Positions 17,034 to 25,774 of a DNA stretch of 64,000 nucleotides are shown here, in pieces (position 1 is the first letter of the stretch; each line of letters starts with the position of its first letter). The notes beneath the pieces were generated by a model, which was not told the origin of the DNA, did not search any database, and worked only from the letters and a program-made list of their open reading frames with translations. A program made the position numbers and the translations under genes. Source of the DNA: Bacteroidales bacterium (GTDB taxonomy: Bacteria; Bacteroidota; Bacteroidia; Bacteroidales; Muribaculaceae); assembly GCA_019416285.1 (NCBI GenBank), contig DXXM01000001.1:62001-126000 (forward strand), written 5' to 3'.

Positions 17034-20000
17034 ATGAAAAGTAGATTTTTGGACCTTAGGGCTCTGCTGACGTCGCTGCTGATGCTGTGCATCATGCTCC
17101 CGGCCGTAGCGCAGGTCTCAGTCAAAGGTATCGTGCAGGATAAGACGGGCGAACCGCTTATCGGCGCGACAGTGCAAGAGAAGGGCAACGTCGCCAACGG
17201 TATCGCCACCGGCATCGACGGTGACTTCGCGCTTAAAGTGAAGTCCGACAAAGCCACTCTCGTAGTTTCTTACGTGGGTATGAAAACCCAGGAGGTCGCC
17301 CTCAACGGGCGCACCGACATCACAATCACCCTTCAGGACGACGCTGAACTTCTCGACGAGGTTGTGGTCGTCGGCTACGGTACCATGAAGAAAAGCGACC
17401 TCGCCGGCGCCTCCGCATCGCTCAACGAGGACGCTCTCCGCGGTTCGGTAATCACCAATATGGATCAGGCTCTGCAGGGCCGTGCCACCGGTGTCGTTTC
17501 GATGGCTTCGTCGGGCGCTCCCGGTGCGGCTTCATCCATACGTGTGCGCGGTCAGGCCACAATCAACGCCAACGCCGAGCCTCTTTATGTGATTGACGGT
17601 GTGATTGTCCAGACCTCGGATCAGAACGGTTCCGGTCTCGGTCTCGGCGACAAGCTCGGCAACGGCCAGGCATCAGCCGTGTCACCCCTCTCCACCATCA
17701 ACCCCGCCGACATCGTGTCGATGGAAGTGCTCAAAGACGCCTCCGCTACAGCCATCTACGGTGCGCAGGGCGCCAACGGTGTCGTGCTCATCACCACCAA
17801 GCGCGGTAAGGCTGGTCAGGCCAAATTCACCTACGACGGCATGGCCGCGTGGCAGCATCAGAGCAAGCGTCTCGACATGATGAACCTGCGCGAGTATGCC
17901 GACTATTATAACGATTTCGCTGAAAACGGCTATATCACAAACCCCGACAAGCAGTATTCCGACCCGTCGATTCTCGGTGTCGGCACCAACTGGCAGGACG
18001 CTATGCTCCGCACTGCCTTCCAGCAGCAGCACACCATCAGCGCCCAGGGCGGTAGCGACAAGGTGCAATATTTCGTGTCCGGTTCGTTTCTTGACCAGGA
18101 CGGTACTCTCATCGGCACCAACTTCCGCCGCTTCTCCGTGCGCTCCAACCTCGACGCCCAGCTCAAGGAGTGGCTCAAGCTCGGCATGAGCACCACCTAC
18201 TCCAACACCAACGAGCGCCTCCAGCGCGCCGAGGGTGACGAAGGTATCATCACCTACTCTCTGACCTCGCTCCCCGATGTGCCCATCTATGACGTGGACG
18301 GCAACTATGCCTCCGTTGTCCGTGAGGGCTACACCAACCCCAACCCGATTGCACGCGCACTCCTCCAGGAGCGCAAGCTCAACCGCACGAAACTGACAGG
18401 CAACATCTTCCTCGAAGCTACACCTATCAAAAACCTCGTATGGCACGCCGAACTCGGCTATGACATCTCCTCGTCCATGGCCAAGACCTACGACCCCCGC
18501 ATCGACCTCGGCAACTGGGTGCAGGACAACAACGAGGCCCGTCATCAGAAAAATTCCTCCTGGTTCTGGCAGCTGAAGAACTACATCACCTACAGCGGCG
18601 AGTGGAACAAGCTCTCCTATACCGCCATGGTCGGCCAGGAGTGCTGGGAGTCATCCTACAACTATACTTCCGTCTACGCAACCGGCCTTCCTTCCGACAA
18701 TGTCCACAATCCCGCTCTCGGCGACTCGAAAACATATCAGATAGGCGCCGGCTACGGCAGTTCGGCAATGGCCTCGTTCTTCACCCGTGAAAACCTCAAC
18801 TGGGACGGCCGCTACCTCCTCACCTACACCTACCGCTACGACGGTTCGTCGAACTTCGGTCCCGAAAACCGCTGGGCCGGCTTCCACTCCGTAGGCGCGG
18901 CATGGCGTTTCTCAAACGAATCATTCTTCAAGGGCATCACCGAGTGGTTCAACAACGGTAAACTCCGCCTCGGCTGGGGACAGACCGGTAACGCCAATAT
19001 CGGCGGCTACAAGTGGGGCTCTCCGATGTCTGTGATGGACTCCGACCTCGGCACAAGCTACCGCCCCTCGCAGATTGCCAACAAAGCCATCAAATGGGAG
19101 ACTCAGGAACAGTGGAACCTCGGTCTCGACCTCAGTTTCCTCAACAACCGCATCAACTTCACCGGTGAGGCCTACATCAAGACCTCCAAGGATATGCTCA
19201 TGCAACTCCAGCTCCCTTCCTATATGGGTACCTCGGGCAACGTCTCCTCAGCCCTCGCCGCCCCCTACGGCAACTACGGTGAAATCCGCAACAAAGGTCT
19301 CGAATTCGAGCTCCGAGGCATGCCTTTCGTGGGTGACTTCGAGTGGGAGTCGAGCTTCCAGATTTCATTCAACAAAAACGAACTCGTCCGCCTCTCCGGA
19401 ACGGAAAACGCCCGAATCGTGGGCTACGGCCAGTGGAGCGACGTCGTATCCGTGTCGGAAGTCGGCAAGCCCCTCTACAGCTTCTACGGCTTCAAGACCG
19501 ACGGCATCTACCGCGACCTCGAGGACATTCAGAACTCTCCGAAAACCGCACAGTATCCTGAGGATGGAGTATTCAACAAGAGCAACACCGTCTGGGTCGG
19601 CGACATCAAGTATAAGGACATCAGCGGTCCCGACGGCAAGCCCGACGGCATCATCAACGACTATGACCGCACCGAAATCGGCAACCCCATGCCTGACTTC
19701 ACCTTCGGCTGGAACAATACCTTCCACTGGAAAGGCTTCGACCTCAACATATTCATCAACGGTTCCTATGGCAACGACGTGATGAACTACCTCTCGCTCC
19801 GCCTCACCGACATGAAGAGCGTGTGGACCAACCAGCTCGACCGCGTCAACGACCGCGCCCGCCTCGTGCCCATCGACCCCAACAAGGTTTATCCCGCCGG
19901 TCAGACCTGGCACGACGATATCACAAACATCCGCGTGGCCAACCCCGGCACAAGTGTGCCGGCCGCCCGTCTCAACGACCCGGGCGACAACGACCGTATC

Positions 20001-20273
20001 TCTGACCGCTATATCGAGGACGGCTCCTATATCCGCCTGAAAAACATCACTCTCGGCTACACTTTCCCGAAAAAGTGGCTCCGCCCTCTCCGCCTGGAAA
20101 ATGTCCGCCTCTACTGCAACCTTCAGAACCTCCACACATGGACCAAATATAAAGGCTATGATCCCGAGGTCGGTTACAATACCCAGGACTCCTCCGGTCA
20201 CACCTACGGTTTCGACTCCGGCCGCTATCCGTCGCCGACCACCTATTCGTTTGGCCTGAATTTCTCTTTCTAA
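17034..20273 (+). CDS. SusC/RagA-type TonB-dependent outer-membrane transporter
   Basis: A 1079-residue TonB-dependent transporter that imports oligosaccharides across the outer membrane together with the SusD lipoprotein. After the signal peptide (cleavage near AVAQ, residue 27) comes the N-terminal carboxypeptidase-regulatory-like beta-sandwich (about 28-105, GIVQDKTGEPLIGATV...), a TonB-box-type DEVVVVGYG (108-116), the plug (about 120-240, with IRVRGQATINANAEPLYVIDG and VSMEVLKDASATAIYGAQGANGV-type sequence) and a long 22-strand barrel ending in YSFGLNFSF with terminal Phe. No TonB N-terminal extension or anti-sigma-interacting domain is present, so it is a dedicated importer. The susD gene starts 24 bp later. 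Confidence 0.97.
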   Translation: MKSRFLDLRALLTSLLMLCIMLPAVAQVSVKGIVQDKTGEPLIGATVQEKGNVANGIATGIDGDFALKVKSDKATLVVSYVGMKTQEVALNGRTDITITLQDDAELLDEVVVVGYGTMKKSDLAGASASLNEDALRGSVITNMDQALQGRATGVVSMASSGAPGAASSIRVRGQATINANAEPLYVIDGVIVQTSDQNGSGLGLGDKLGNGQASAVSPLSTINPADIVSMEVLKDASATAIYGAQGANGVVLITTKRGKAGQAKFTYDGMAAWQHQSKRLDMMNLREYADYYNDFAENGYITNPDKQYSDPSILGVGTNWQDAMLRTAFQQQHTISAQGGSDKVQYFVSGSFLDQDGTLIGTNFRRFSVRSNLDAQLKEWLKLGMSTTYSNTNERLQRAEGDEGIITYSLTSLPDVPIYDVDGNYASVVREGYTNPNPIARALLQERKLNRTKLTGNIFLEATPIKNLVWHAELGYDISSSMAKTYDPRIDLGNWVQDNNEARHQKNSSWFWQLKNYITYSGEWNKLSYTAMVGQECWESSYNYTSVYATGLPSDNVHNPALGDSKTYQIGAGYGSSAMASFFTRENLNWDGRYLLTYTYRYDGSSNFGPENRWAGFHSVGAAWRFSNESFFKGITEWFNNGKLRLGWGQTGNANIGGYKWGSPMSVMDSDLGTSYRPSQIANKAIKWETQEQWNLGLDLSFLNNRINFTGEAYIKTSKDMLMQLQLPSYMGTSGNVSSALAAPYGNYGEIRNKGLEFELRGMPFVGDFEWESSFQISFNKNELVRLSGTENARIVGYGQWSDVVSVSEVGKPLYSFYGFKTDGIYRDLEDIQNSPKTAQYPEDGVFNKSNTVWVGDIKYKDISGPDGKPDGIINDYDRTEIGNPMPDFTFGWNNTFHWKGFDLNIFINGSYGNDVMNYLSLRLTDMKSVWTNQLDRVNDRARLVPIDPNKVYPAGQTWHDDITNIRVANPGTSVPAARLNDPGDNDRISDRYIEDGSYIRLKNITLGYTFPKKWLRPLRLENVRLYCNLQNLHTWTKYKGYDPEVGYNTQDSSGHTYGFDSGRYPSPTTYSFGLNFSF

Positions 20274-20297
20274 CAATCATTTTCAGACGATTCAACC

Positions 20298-22049
20298 ATG
20301 AATATCAATAAATATATAAAAGTCACGTTTCTGGCTTCGGCTCTTGCGGCAGGAATGACGTCGTGTGGCGATTTCCTCGACAAGCCCGCTGAGGACCAAT
20401 ACAACAATGACAATTTCTACGCCAACGACGCGCAGTGTTATCAGGGCGTAAACTATATCTATAACTCTCCCTGGTATGACTTCCAGCGCGGCTTCATCAA
20501 GGTCGGCGAGGTTATGTCGGGCAACATGTACTGGGGTTCGTCGCCCTACCTTGTGTTCAACGTGCAGAGCACTGACGAGGACCTCCGCAACATGAGCTAC
20601 TCGCTTTGGGCCGTAATCGGCCATGCCAACCAGGTCTATGCCAACGTAGCCAGATCCGCAGGTCCCTCTCAGGAGGTCAAGGACGCCGTGCAGGGCGAAT
20701 GTCTGACCATGAAGGCGCTTGCCTACTTCTTCCTCGTCCGCACTTTCGGCGATGTGCCCCTCATCCACGACAACTCTCAGGAACTCGCCTCCGGTACCTA
20801 TAATGAAAAGTACAAGGTAAACAAGGCCGACATCTACGAGTATATCATCATGACTCTCGAAAAGGCCATGGAGCTCCTTCCTCCGTCAGCCGACCCCGGC
20901 CGCATCGACTATTACTGTGCCGAAGGCCTTCTCGCCAAGGTCTATCTGACCAAGGCCGGTCTCGGTCAGAGCGGTTCGCGCAATCAGAGCGACCTCGACA
21001 ATGCCGCTAAATATGCCAAGGACGTTATCGACAATTCCGGCCGTCACCTCCTGCCCAACTACTCCGATGTGTTCCGTCTCGCCAACAACAAGAGCGAGGA
21101 GAGCCTCATTGCCTGGCGCTGGACGGTCAACGGCTCCGCATGGACCCGTCAGAACACTCTTCAGAGCGACCTCGCGCCCATCGGCTTCGATGAGAACGGC
21201 GACTGCTGGGGCGGCTACTCTGGTCCGTCGGTTGACCTTCAGGATGCTTTCGGTGTTTCTCCGCTCGACGATCCCTCGACACGTATTGATGTCGACACGC
21301 GCCGCAAGGCCTGTCTGATGCTCCCGGGCGACAAGTATGATTATTTCTGGGTCGACAAAGGCGGTTTCGATGTGCTCCGCTTCTGCTATGACCCCGTCTA
21401 CGGCAAGGGTGGCCCCGGCGAATGGCAGTGTGGCACCGGCTCCTACAACGTGAAACATTGTTTCGGCAACAACGGCGACCATGAGCTCGGCACCGGAGTA
21501 CCCGCGCAGCGCATGGCCAACTCGCTCGCCACTCATATCCTCCGTCTTTCGGATGTCTATCTGATTTATGCCGAGGCTGTTCTTGGCAACAATGCCTCCA
21601 CGTCCGATCCCTCTGCTCTTGAAGCATTCAACTCAGTCCGCTCACGCGCCATCCCGACCGCCACTCTCAAGACCTCCATCACATTCGACGATGTGTGGAA
21701 AGAACGCCGCCTCGAACTCGCGGGCGAGGGCGACCGCTGGTATGACTATGTGCGCCGCAGCTACTATGACCTCCAGGGTTGCATCGACGAAATCAAGAAC
21801 CAGCGCCGCAACACCTACTGGAACACCAACGCGCTCTTCAAATACTACTATGAGAACGGTATCTGGGACATCTCGCTCGCAGCGAGCGCCAACGACGGCG
21901 CCGAGGCTACCTACGACGACCAGACTCTGGCCCCCAACGTGACCGCATCGTCATTTACCCTCCCCTTCCCGAATGAGGATGTCGTCTTTAACAAGCATCT
22001 CATGGAGGACCCCATCCATGTCGATGTGCGCGCTGAATACTCATACTAA
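20298..22049 (+). CDS. SusD/RagB-type glycan-binding lipoprotein
   Basis: A 583-residue outer-membrane lipoprotein that acts as the lid on the SusC transporter and binds glycan. The signal peptide ends in a lipobox (MTSC, residues 20-23), followed by GDFLDKPAEDQ, the common SusD N-terminus. The TPR-rich body contains GECLTMKALAYFFLVRTFGDVPL (about 131-153), a SusD hallmark, and the C-terminal part has the VWKERRLELAGEGDRWYDYVR signature (about 468-488). Length is normal. It is paired with susC and followed 23 bp later by the first SGBP gene. Confidence 0.97.
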   Translation: MNINKYIKVTFLASALAAGMTSCGDFLDKPAEDQYNNDNFYANDAQCYQGVNYIYNSPWYDFQRGFIKVGEVMSGNMYWGSSPYLVFNVQSTDEDLRNMSYSLWAVIGHANQVYANVARSAGPSQEVKDAVQGECLTMKALAYFFLVRTFGDVPLIHDNSQELASGTYNEKYKVNKADIYEYIIMTLEKAMELLPPSADPGRIDYYCAEGLLAKVYLTKAGLGQSGSRNQSDLDNAAKYAKDVIDNSGRHLLPNYSDVFRLANNKSEESLIAWRWTVNGSAWTRQNTLQSDLAPIGFDENGDCWGGYSGPSVDLQDAFGVSPLDDPSTRIDVDTRRKACLMLPGDKYDYFWVDKGGFDVLRFCYDPVYGKGGPGEWQCGTGSYNVKHCFGNNGDHELGTGVPAQRMANSLATHILRLSDVYLIYAEAVLGNNASTSDPSALEAFNSVRSRAIPTATLKTSITFDDVWKERRLELAGEGDRWYDYVRRSYYDLQGCIDEIKNQRRNTYWNTNALFKYYYENGIWDISLAASANDGAEATYDDQTLAPNVTASSFTLPFPNEDVVFNKHLMEDPIHVDVRAEYSY

Positions 22050-22072
22050 TCATCCATCAGATATTCAAGACA

Positions 22073-23371
22073 ATGAAAAATATATTCAAAAACAAATGGT
22101 TTGTCTGCGCGGCCGCTCTCGCAGTCGGATTCATGGCTGTTTCGTGTGAGGACGAGCCCGACAAGTTCGAACTTACCGGAGGGCTTCCGGTGGTGAAATA
22201 TGTGCGCACCGTCGACCCCGCCACAAAGGACTCGCTTCTCACCGGCGCCTATCTCGATAATCAGATCTGTCTCGTTGGCGACAATCTCACCTCTATCTAT
22301 GAGATTTACTTCAATGACCGCAAGGCCATCATCAATACCTCGCTCGTCACCAAGAACACCATGCTCGTGACCGTCCCCGGTTCAATTCCCGAGAAGGTTT
22401 CAAACAAAATCTTCATGTATAACAAGAAGGGCGATGTGGCCGAATACGACTTCAAGGTGCTCGTGCCCGCTCCCTCTGTCCGCTCCGTGTCCTGTGAATA
22501 TGCGAAGCCGGGTCAGATTGCCACAATCTACGGCGACTACTTCATCGACGAGGAGAGTGTGCCCCTGCAGGTATTCTTCGCCGGCAATGTCGAGATTCCC
22601 CGCGAGAACATAAAGAGCATACAAAAGACCGCCATCTCTTTTGTTGTCCCCGACAACTGGGTTGAGGGCTACATGACCGTGACCAGCATCTATGGCTCTT
22701 CCCGCTCGGCATACAAGTTCCACGACACAACAAATGTCCTTTTCGACTGGGACGGCAGCCACGGCGGTCTCACCTCGGGTCTGGGCTGGCGCACCGGCAA
22801 GATTCACGCTCCAGGCGAGGACGCTGATGTGGAGGCTATCGACGGCAACTATATCTTCTTCGGTGATGCCGCACTCGACGGCGAGGCTTCGGCTTCCTGG
22901 CTTGAGGACAACTTCTCGTTCAACTACTGGCCTGAGAGCGGTACCTCCGGTGTGCTGTCCTCCCGTCCGGAATTTGCCGACCTTATCGACAAACACGGTA
23001 TTGCAGGCCTTCAGTTGAAGTTTGAAATCTGCGTTCCCTCCGCCGCTCCCTGGAGTTCAGCCGCATTGCAGATGATTTTCACTCCCGCAGGTACCAGCAC
23101 CAACGCATTTATCGCTGACACAGCCACACCGCGCGGCCTCTGGGCTCCGTGGATTTCCACCGGCTCATATTCGACAGACGGCGAATGGCGTACAGTATCC
23201 GTGCCCCTCTCCAACTTCAACTTCACCCATGAAGGCGGCAAGTGCGGACGCGGTCTTGTCCCGGCCGACCTCGCCGGCCTGACATTCTTCGTCTACCACG
23301 GCGGAACAAACGGCACTACATGCGAGCCGCGCATCTTTATCGACAATATTCGCGTAGTTCCTATTGAATAA
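22073..23371 (+). CDS. Surface glycan-binding lipoprotein with IPT domains (SGBP-B like)
   Basis: A 432-residue lipoprotein (lipobox AVSC, residues 22-25, then EDEPDKFE). The N-terminal two thirds look like two IPT/TIG immunoglobulin-type domains (about 35-130 and 131-215: PGQIATIYGDYFID...VPLQVFFAGN). The C-terminal part (about 222-432) is rich in Trp, Gly and Tyr, with LFDWDGSHGGLTSGLGWRTG and RIFIDNIRVVP at the very end, the organisation of SGBP-B proteins whose C-terminal beta-sandwich binds polysaccharide. In this locus the ligand is probably mannan or glucomannan. It lacks catalytic signatures. Confidence 0.87.
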   Translation: MKNIFKNKWFVCAAALAVGFMAVSCEDEPDKFELTGGLPVVKYVRTVDPATKDSLLTGAYLDNQICLVGDNLTSIYEIYFNDRKAIINTSLVTKNTMLVTVPGSIPEKVSNKIFMYNKKGDVAEYDFKVLVPAPSVRSVSCEYAKPGQIATIYGDYFIDEESVPLQVFFAGNVEIPRENIKSIQKTAISFVVPDNWVEGYMTVTSIYGSSRSAYKFHDTTNVLFDWDGSHGGLTSGLGWRTGKIHAPGEDADVEAIDGNYIFFGDAALDGEASASWLEDNFSFNYWPESGTSGVLSSRPEFADLIDKHGIAGLQLKFEICVPSAAPWSSAALQMIFTPAGTSTNAFIADTATPRGLWAPWISTGSYSTDGEWRTVSVPLSNFNFTHEGGKCGRGLVPADLAGLTFFVYHGGTNGTTCEPRIFIDNIRVVPIE

Positions 23372-23393
23372 CCTCAAAAGCGAGATTGACACA

Positions 23394-25694
23394 ATGAAAA
23401 AATTACATAACATAGCGGCATCCGTCCTGGCATGCCTGCTGCTCGGCTCGGGCTTCGCACTCACTTCCTGCGACGACGACGACCTCAGCACCAACCAATA
23501 CATCGGAGGCGTCAACCTCAACGTCTTTGGTCCCAGCCCCGTGGCCCGCGGCGGTGAACTCCGCTTCCTCGGCTCCGGAATGAATCAGATTACATCGATT
23601 ACCCTCCCCGGTGCCGGCGACATCACCGACATACAGGTCATTTCTCCCGAGGAAATCCGTATCATAGTGCCTCAGACAGCCGAGCCAGGCTATATCGTGC
23701 TCCATCACGCAAAAGGCGACATCACTACCAAGACCCTGCTCTCGTTCACCGAACCTATCTCCATCGAGTCGGTGAGCCCGCTTTCGGCCAAGGCCGGTGA
23801 TGAAATCACCATCAAGGGCGATTATCTAAATCTCATCCACGAAGTCATCTTCACCGACGATGTTGTGGTGCCCGAGGAGGACTTCATCTCCCACAGCCGT
23901 TACGAAATCAAGCTCCCCGTGCCTGCCGAGGCTCAGAGCGGCAAGATTATCGTCAGCGACGCCAAGGAGATGCCCAACTACATCTATTCCGACGATGAGC
24001 TAACCGTCACCCTCCCCTCGGTTGAAAAGACTCTCGATTTGACCAAGGCCAAGCCCGGCGACGAAATCCGCGTCAAGGGCAAGGACCTCGACCTCGTGAC
24101 CAAGGTCATCATGCCCAACGAGGATGAGGTTGAGTTCAGTGTCAGCGAGGTTGGCGACGAAATCACATTCGTTCTTCCCGCCAATGTGACCGACGGTACC
24201 ATCTGCATGCTACCCGCCTCAGGCGTCAAGGTTGCCATCGCCATCATCGGCGTGGCTCTTCCCGAGGATGTCGTGGCCGAGCCCGCGAGCGATATATGGG
24301 CCGGCGATGTCATCAGACTCAAGGGTGTCAATATGGAACTCGTCACAGACGTCGTTTTCCCGAATGTCGGGGAGGCCGTGAAGCCCGAGTCTAAGTCGGC
24401 GAGCGAGCTCACCGTCAAGGTGCCCGAAGGTGCTCAGAGCGGTAATCTCGTGCTCAACACAGGTTCCGGCGCTACTGTCGAGGTCGCTGTCAGCACTCTC
24501 AAGCCCGAGGCTGTCGGCTTCGAGCCCTCGCCCGCAGCCCTCGCAGGTCCGATGACCGTCAAAGGACGCAATCTCCAGCACGTCACCGCCATCACTTTCG
24601 GCGGTACGACTACGGTCGACATCAAAAACGCCACCGCCACTGAGTTCACCCTGACAGTTCCCGCCACTCTCGCTTCAGGCACAAATGCCGTGCAGCTCAC
24701 ACTCTCCAACGGCGAGATTGTCGAAGTCGGCAATGCCGAGCTTTCCGCTCCCGAATGTGCCTACGCCACCGTGCTCCCCGAAGAGGGCACTGAAATCAAT
24801 GCAGGCGAGACCATGGTCATCAGCATCGCCAACGCCGACAAACTCACCGGCGTCAAGGTCAACGGCAACCCCGTGCAGTATATCCTCAACGGCGACCGCC
24901 TCATCATTCAGATTCCCGAGAGCGCCGGCAAGAACAGCAAGTTCACTCTCGTGTCGTCAAACGGTGAGATTTCCTACGACATCGCCGTCATCCCCGCCAC
25001 ACACGTCGAGAATGTAATCTTCAATCAGGTCATCGACCTCTCCTGGAGCGGCGACGAGGGTGTCAACAAGTTCCGTATCTACAAGGAGTCGTTTGACGGT
25101 GTTCCCTCCGGCGCGAAGCTCGTGTTCCACATCTCTCCCGCAGGCTCGCAACCTCAGATTCAGGTCAACGATGCCAACTGGGGACAGATTGCAATGTTTG
25201 AGCCCGCAGCCGACGCCACTCTCGCCGAAGTCGAGCTCTCGGCCGACGTCCTCAACCGCATCCTTACCACCGACGACGGATGGAGCACAACAGCCCTCAT
25301 CGTCCAGGGTCAGGAGTGTGTCGTCAGCAAGGTACACGTAGAATGGGAAAACTCTCTCGAAACCACCATCTGGGATGCAGGCTGGACCTGCACCGGTTGG
25401 GCAGGAAATCAGGACCTCGCATGGGGCGGCTACGACTGGTCGACCGTGAAACCGGGTCAGATTCTCCGCTTCTACACCACTCCCACTGTCGCCGAAGGTG
25501 ACTGGTGGTGCATCTCGCTGCGCCACGGAAACGGTTGGGGCAACCTTCCCGCACCGATTCCCGGTCAGTACGACAACCCAGCCAGTCCTCTCGAAGTCAC
25601 TCTCACCGCTGAGATTATAGCTGACCTCGTAGCCGAAGGCGGATTGGTAATCACCGGCAGCGAATTCCATCTCAACAAGGTTACAATCGAGTAA
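23394..25694 (+). CDS. Large IPT-repeat surface glycan-binding lipoprotein with two C-terminal CBM-like modules
   Basis: A 766-residue lipoprotein. I take the ATG at 23394 (signal peptide, lipobox LTSC about residues 22-25, then DDDD); an ATG 30 bp upstream overlaps the previous gene. Six consecutive Ig-like IPT units of about 80-90 residues fill residues 30-537, each with an A-G-D-x-[IM]-x-[IV]-x-G start (for example AKAGDEITIKGDYL, AKPGDEIRVKGKDL, IWAGDVIRLKGVNM). They form a rod lifting two related beta-sandwich modules, residues about 538-655 and 656-766, rich in Trp (WDAGWTCTGWAG, WGGYDW, EGDWWCISLRHGNGWG). The same module type appears inside the neighbouring GH26. Likely role: capture of glucomannan at the cell surface. 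Confidence 0.85.
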   Translation: MKKLHNIAASVLACLLLGSGFALTSCDDDDLSTNQYIGGVNLNVFGPSPVARGGELRFLGSGMNQITSITLPGAGDITDIQVISPEEIRIIVPQTAEPGYIVLHHAKGDITTKTLLSFTEPISIESVSPLSAKAGDEITIKGDYLNLIHEVIFTDDVVVPEEDFISHSRYEIKLPVPAEAQSGKIIVSDAKEMPNYIYSDDELTVTLPSVEKTLDLTKAKPGDEIRVKGKDLDLVTKVIMPNEDEVEFSVSEVGDEITFVLPANVTDGTICMLPASGVKVAIAIIGVALPEDVVAEPASDIWAGDVIRLKGVNMELVTDVVFPNVGEAVKPESKSASELTVKVPEGAQSGNLVLNTGSGATVEVAVSTLKPEAVGFEPSPAALAGPMTVKGRNLQHVTAITFGGTTTVDIKNATATEFTLTVPATLASGTNAVQLTLSNGEIVEVGNAELSAPECAYATVLPEEGTEINAGETMVISIANADKLTGVKVNGNPVQYILNGDRLIIQIPESAGKNSKFTLVSSNGEISYDIAVIPATHVENVIFNQVIDLSWSGDEGVNKFRIYKESFDGVPSGAKLVFHISPAGSQPQIQVNDANWGQIAMFEPAADATLAEVELSADVLNRILTTDDGWSTTALIVQGQECVVSKVHVEWENSLETTIWDAGWTCTGWAGNQDLAWGGYDWSTVKPGQILRFYTTPTVAEGDWWCISLRHGNGWGNLPAPIPGQYDNPASPLEVTLTAEIIADLVAEGGLVITGSEFHLNKVTIE

Positions 25695-25774
25695 AAACAA
25701 CCCTGGACAGACCGGATTGCAGGATGCGATATTCCTGCAATCCCGGAGTCCGGAAAATTAAAACCGTAATACAG

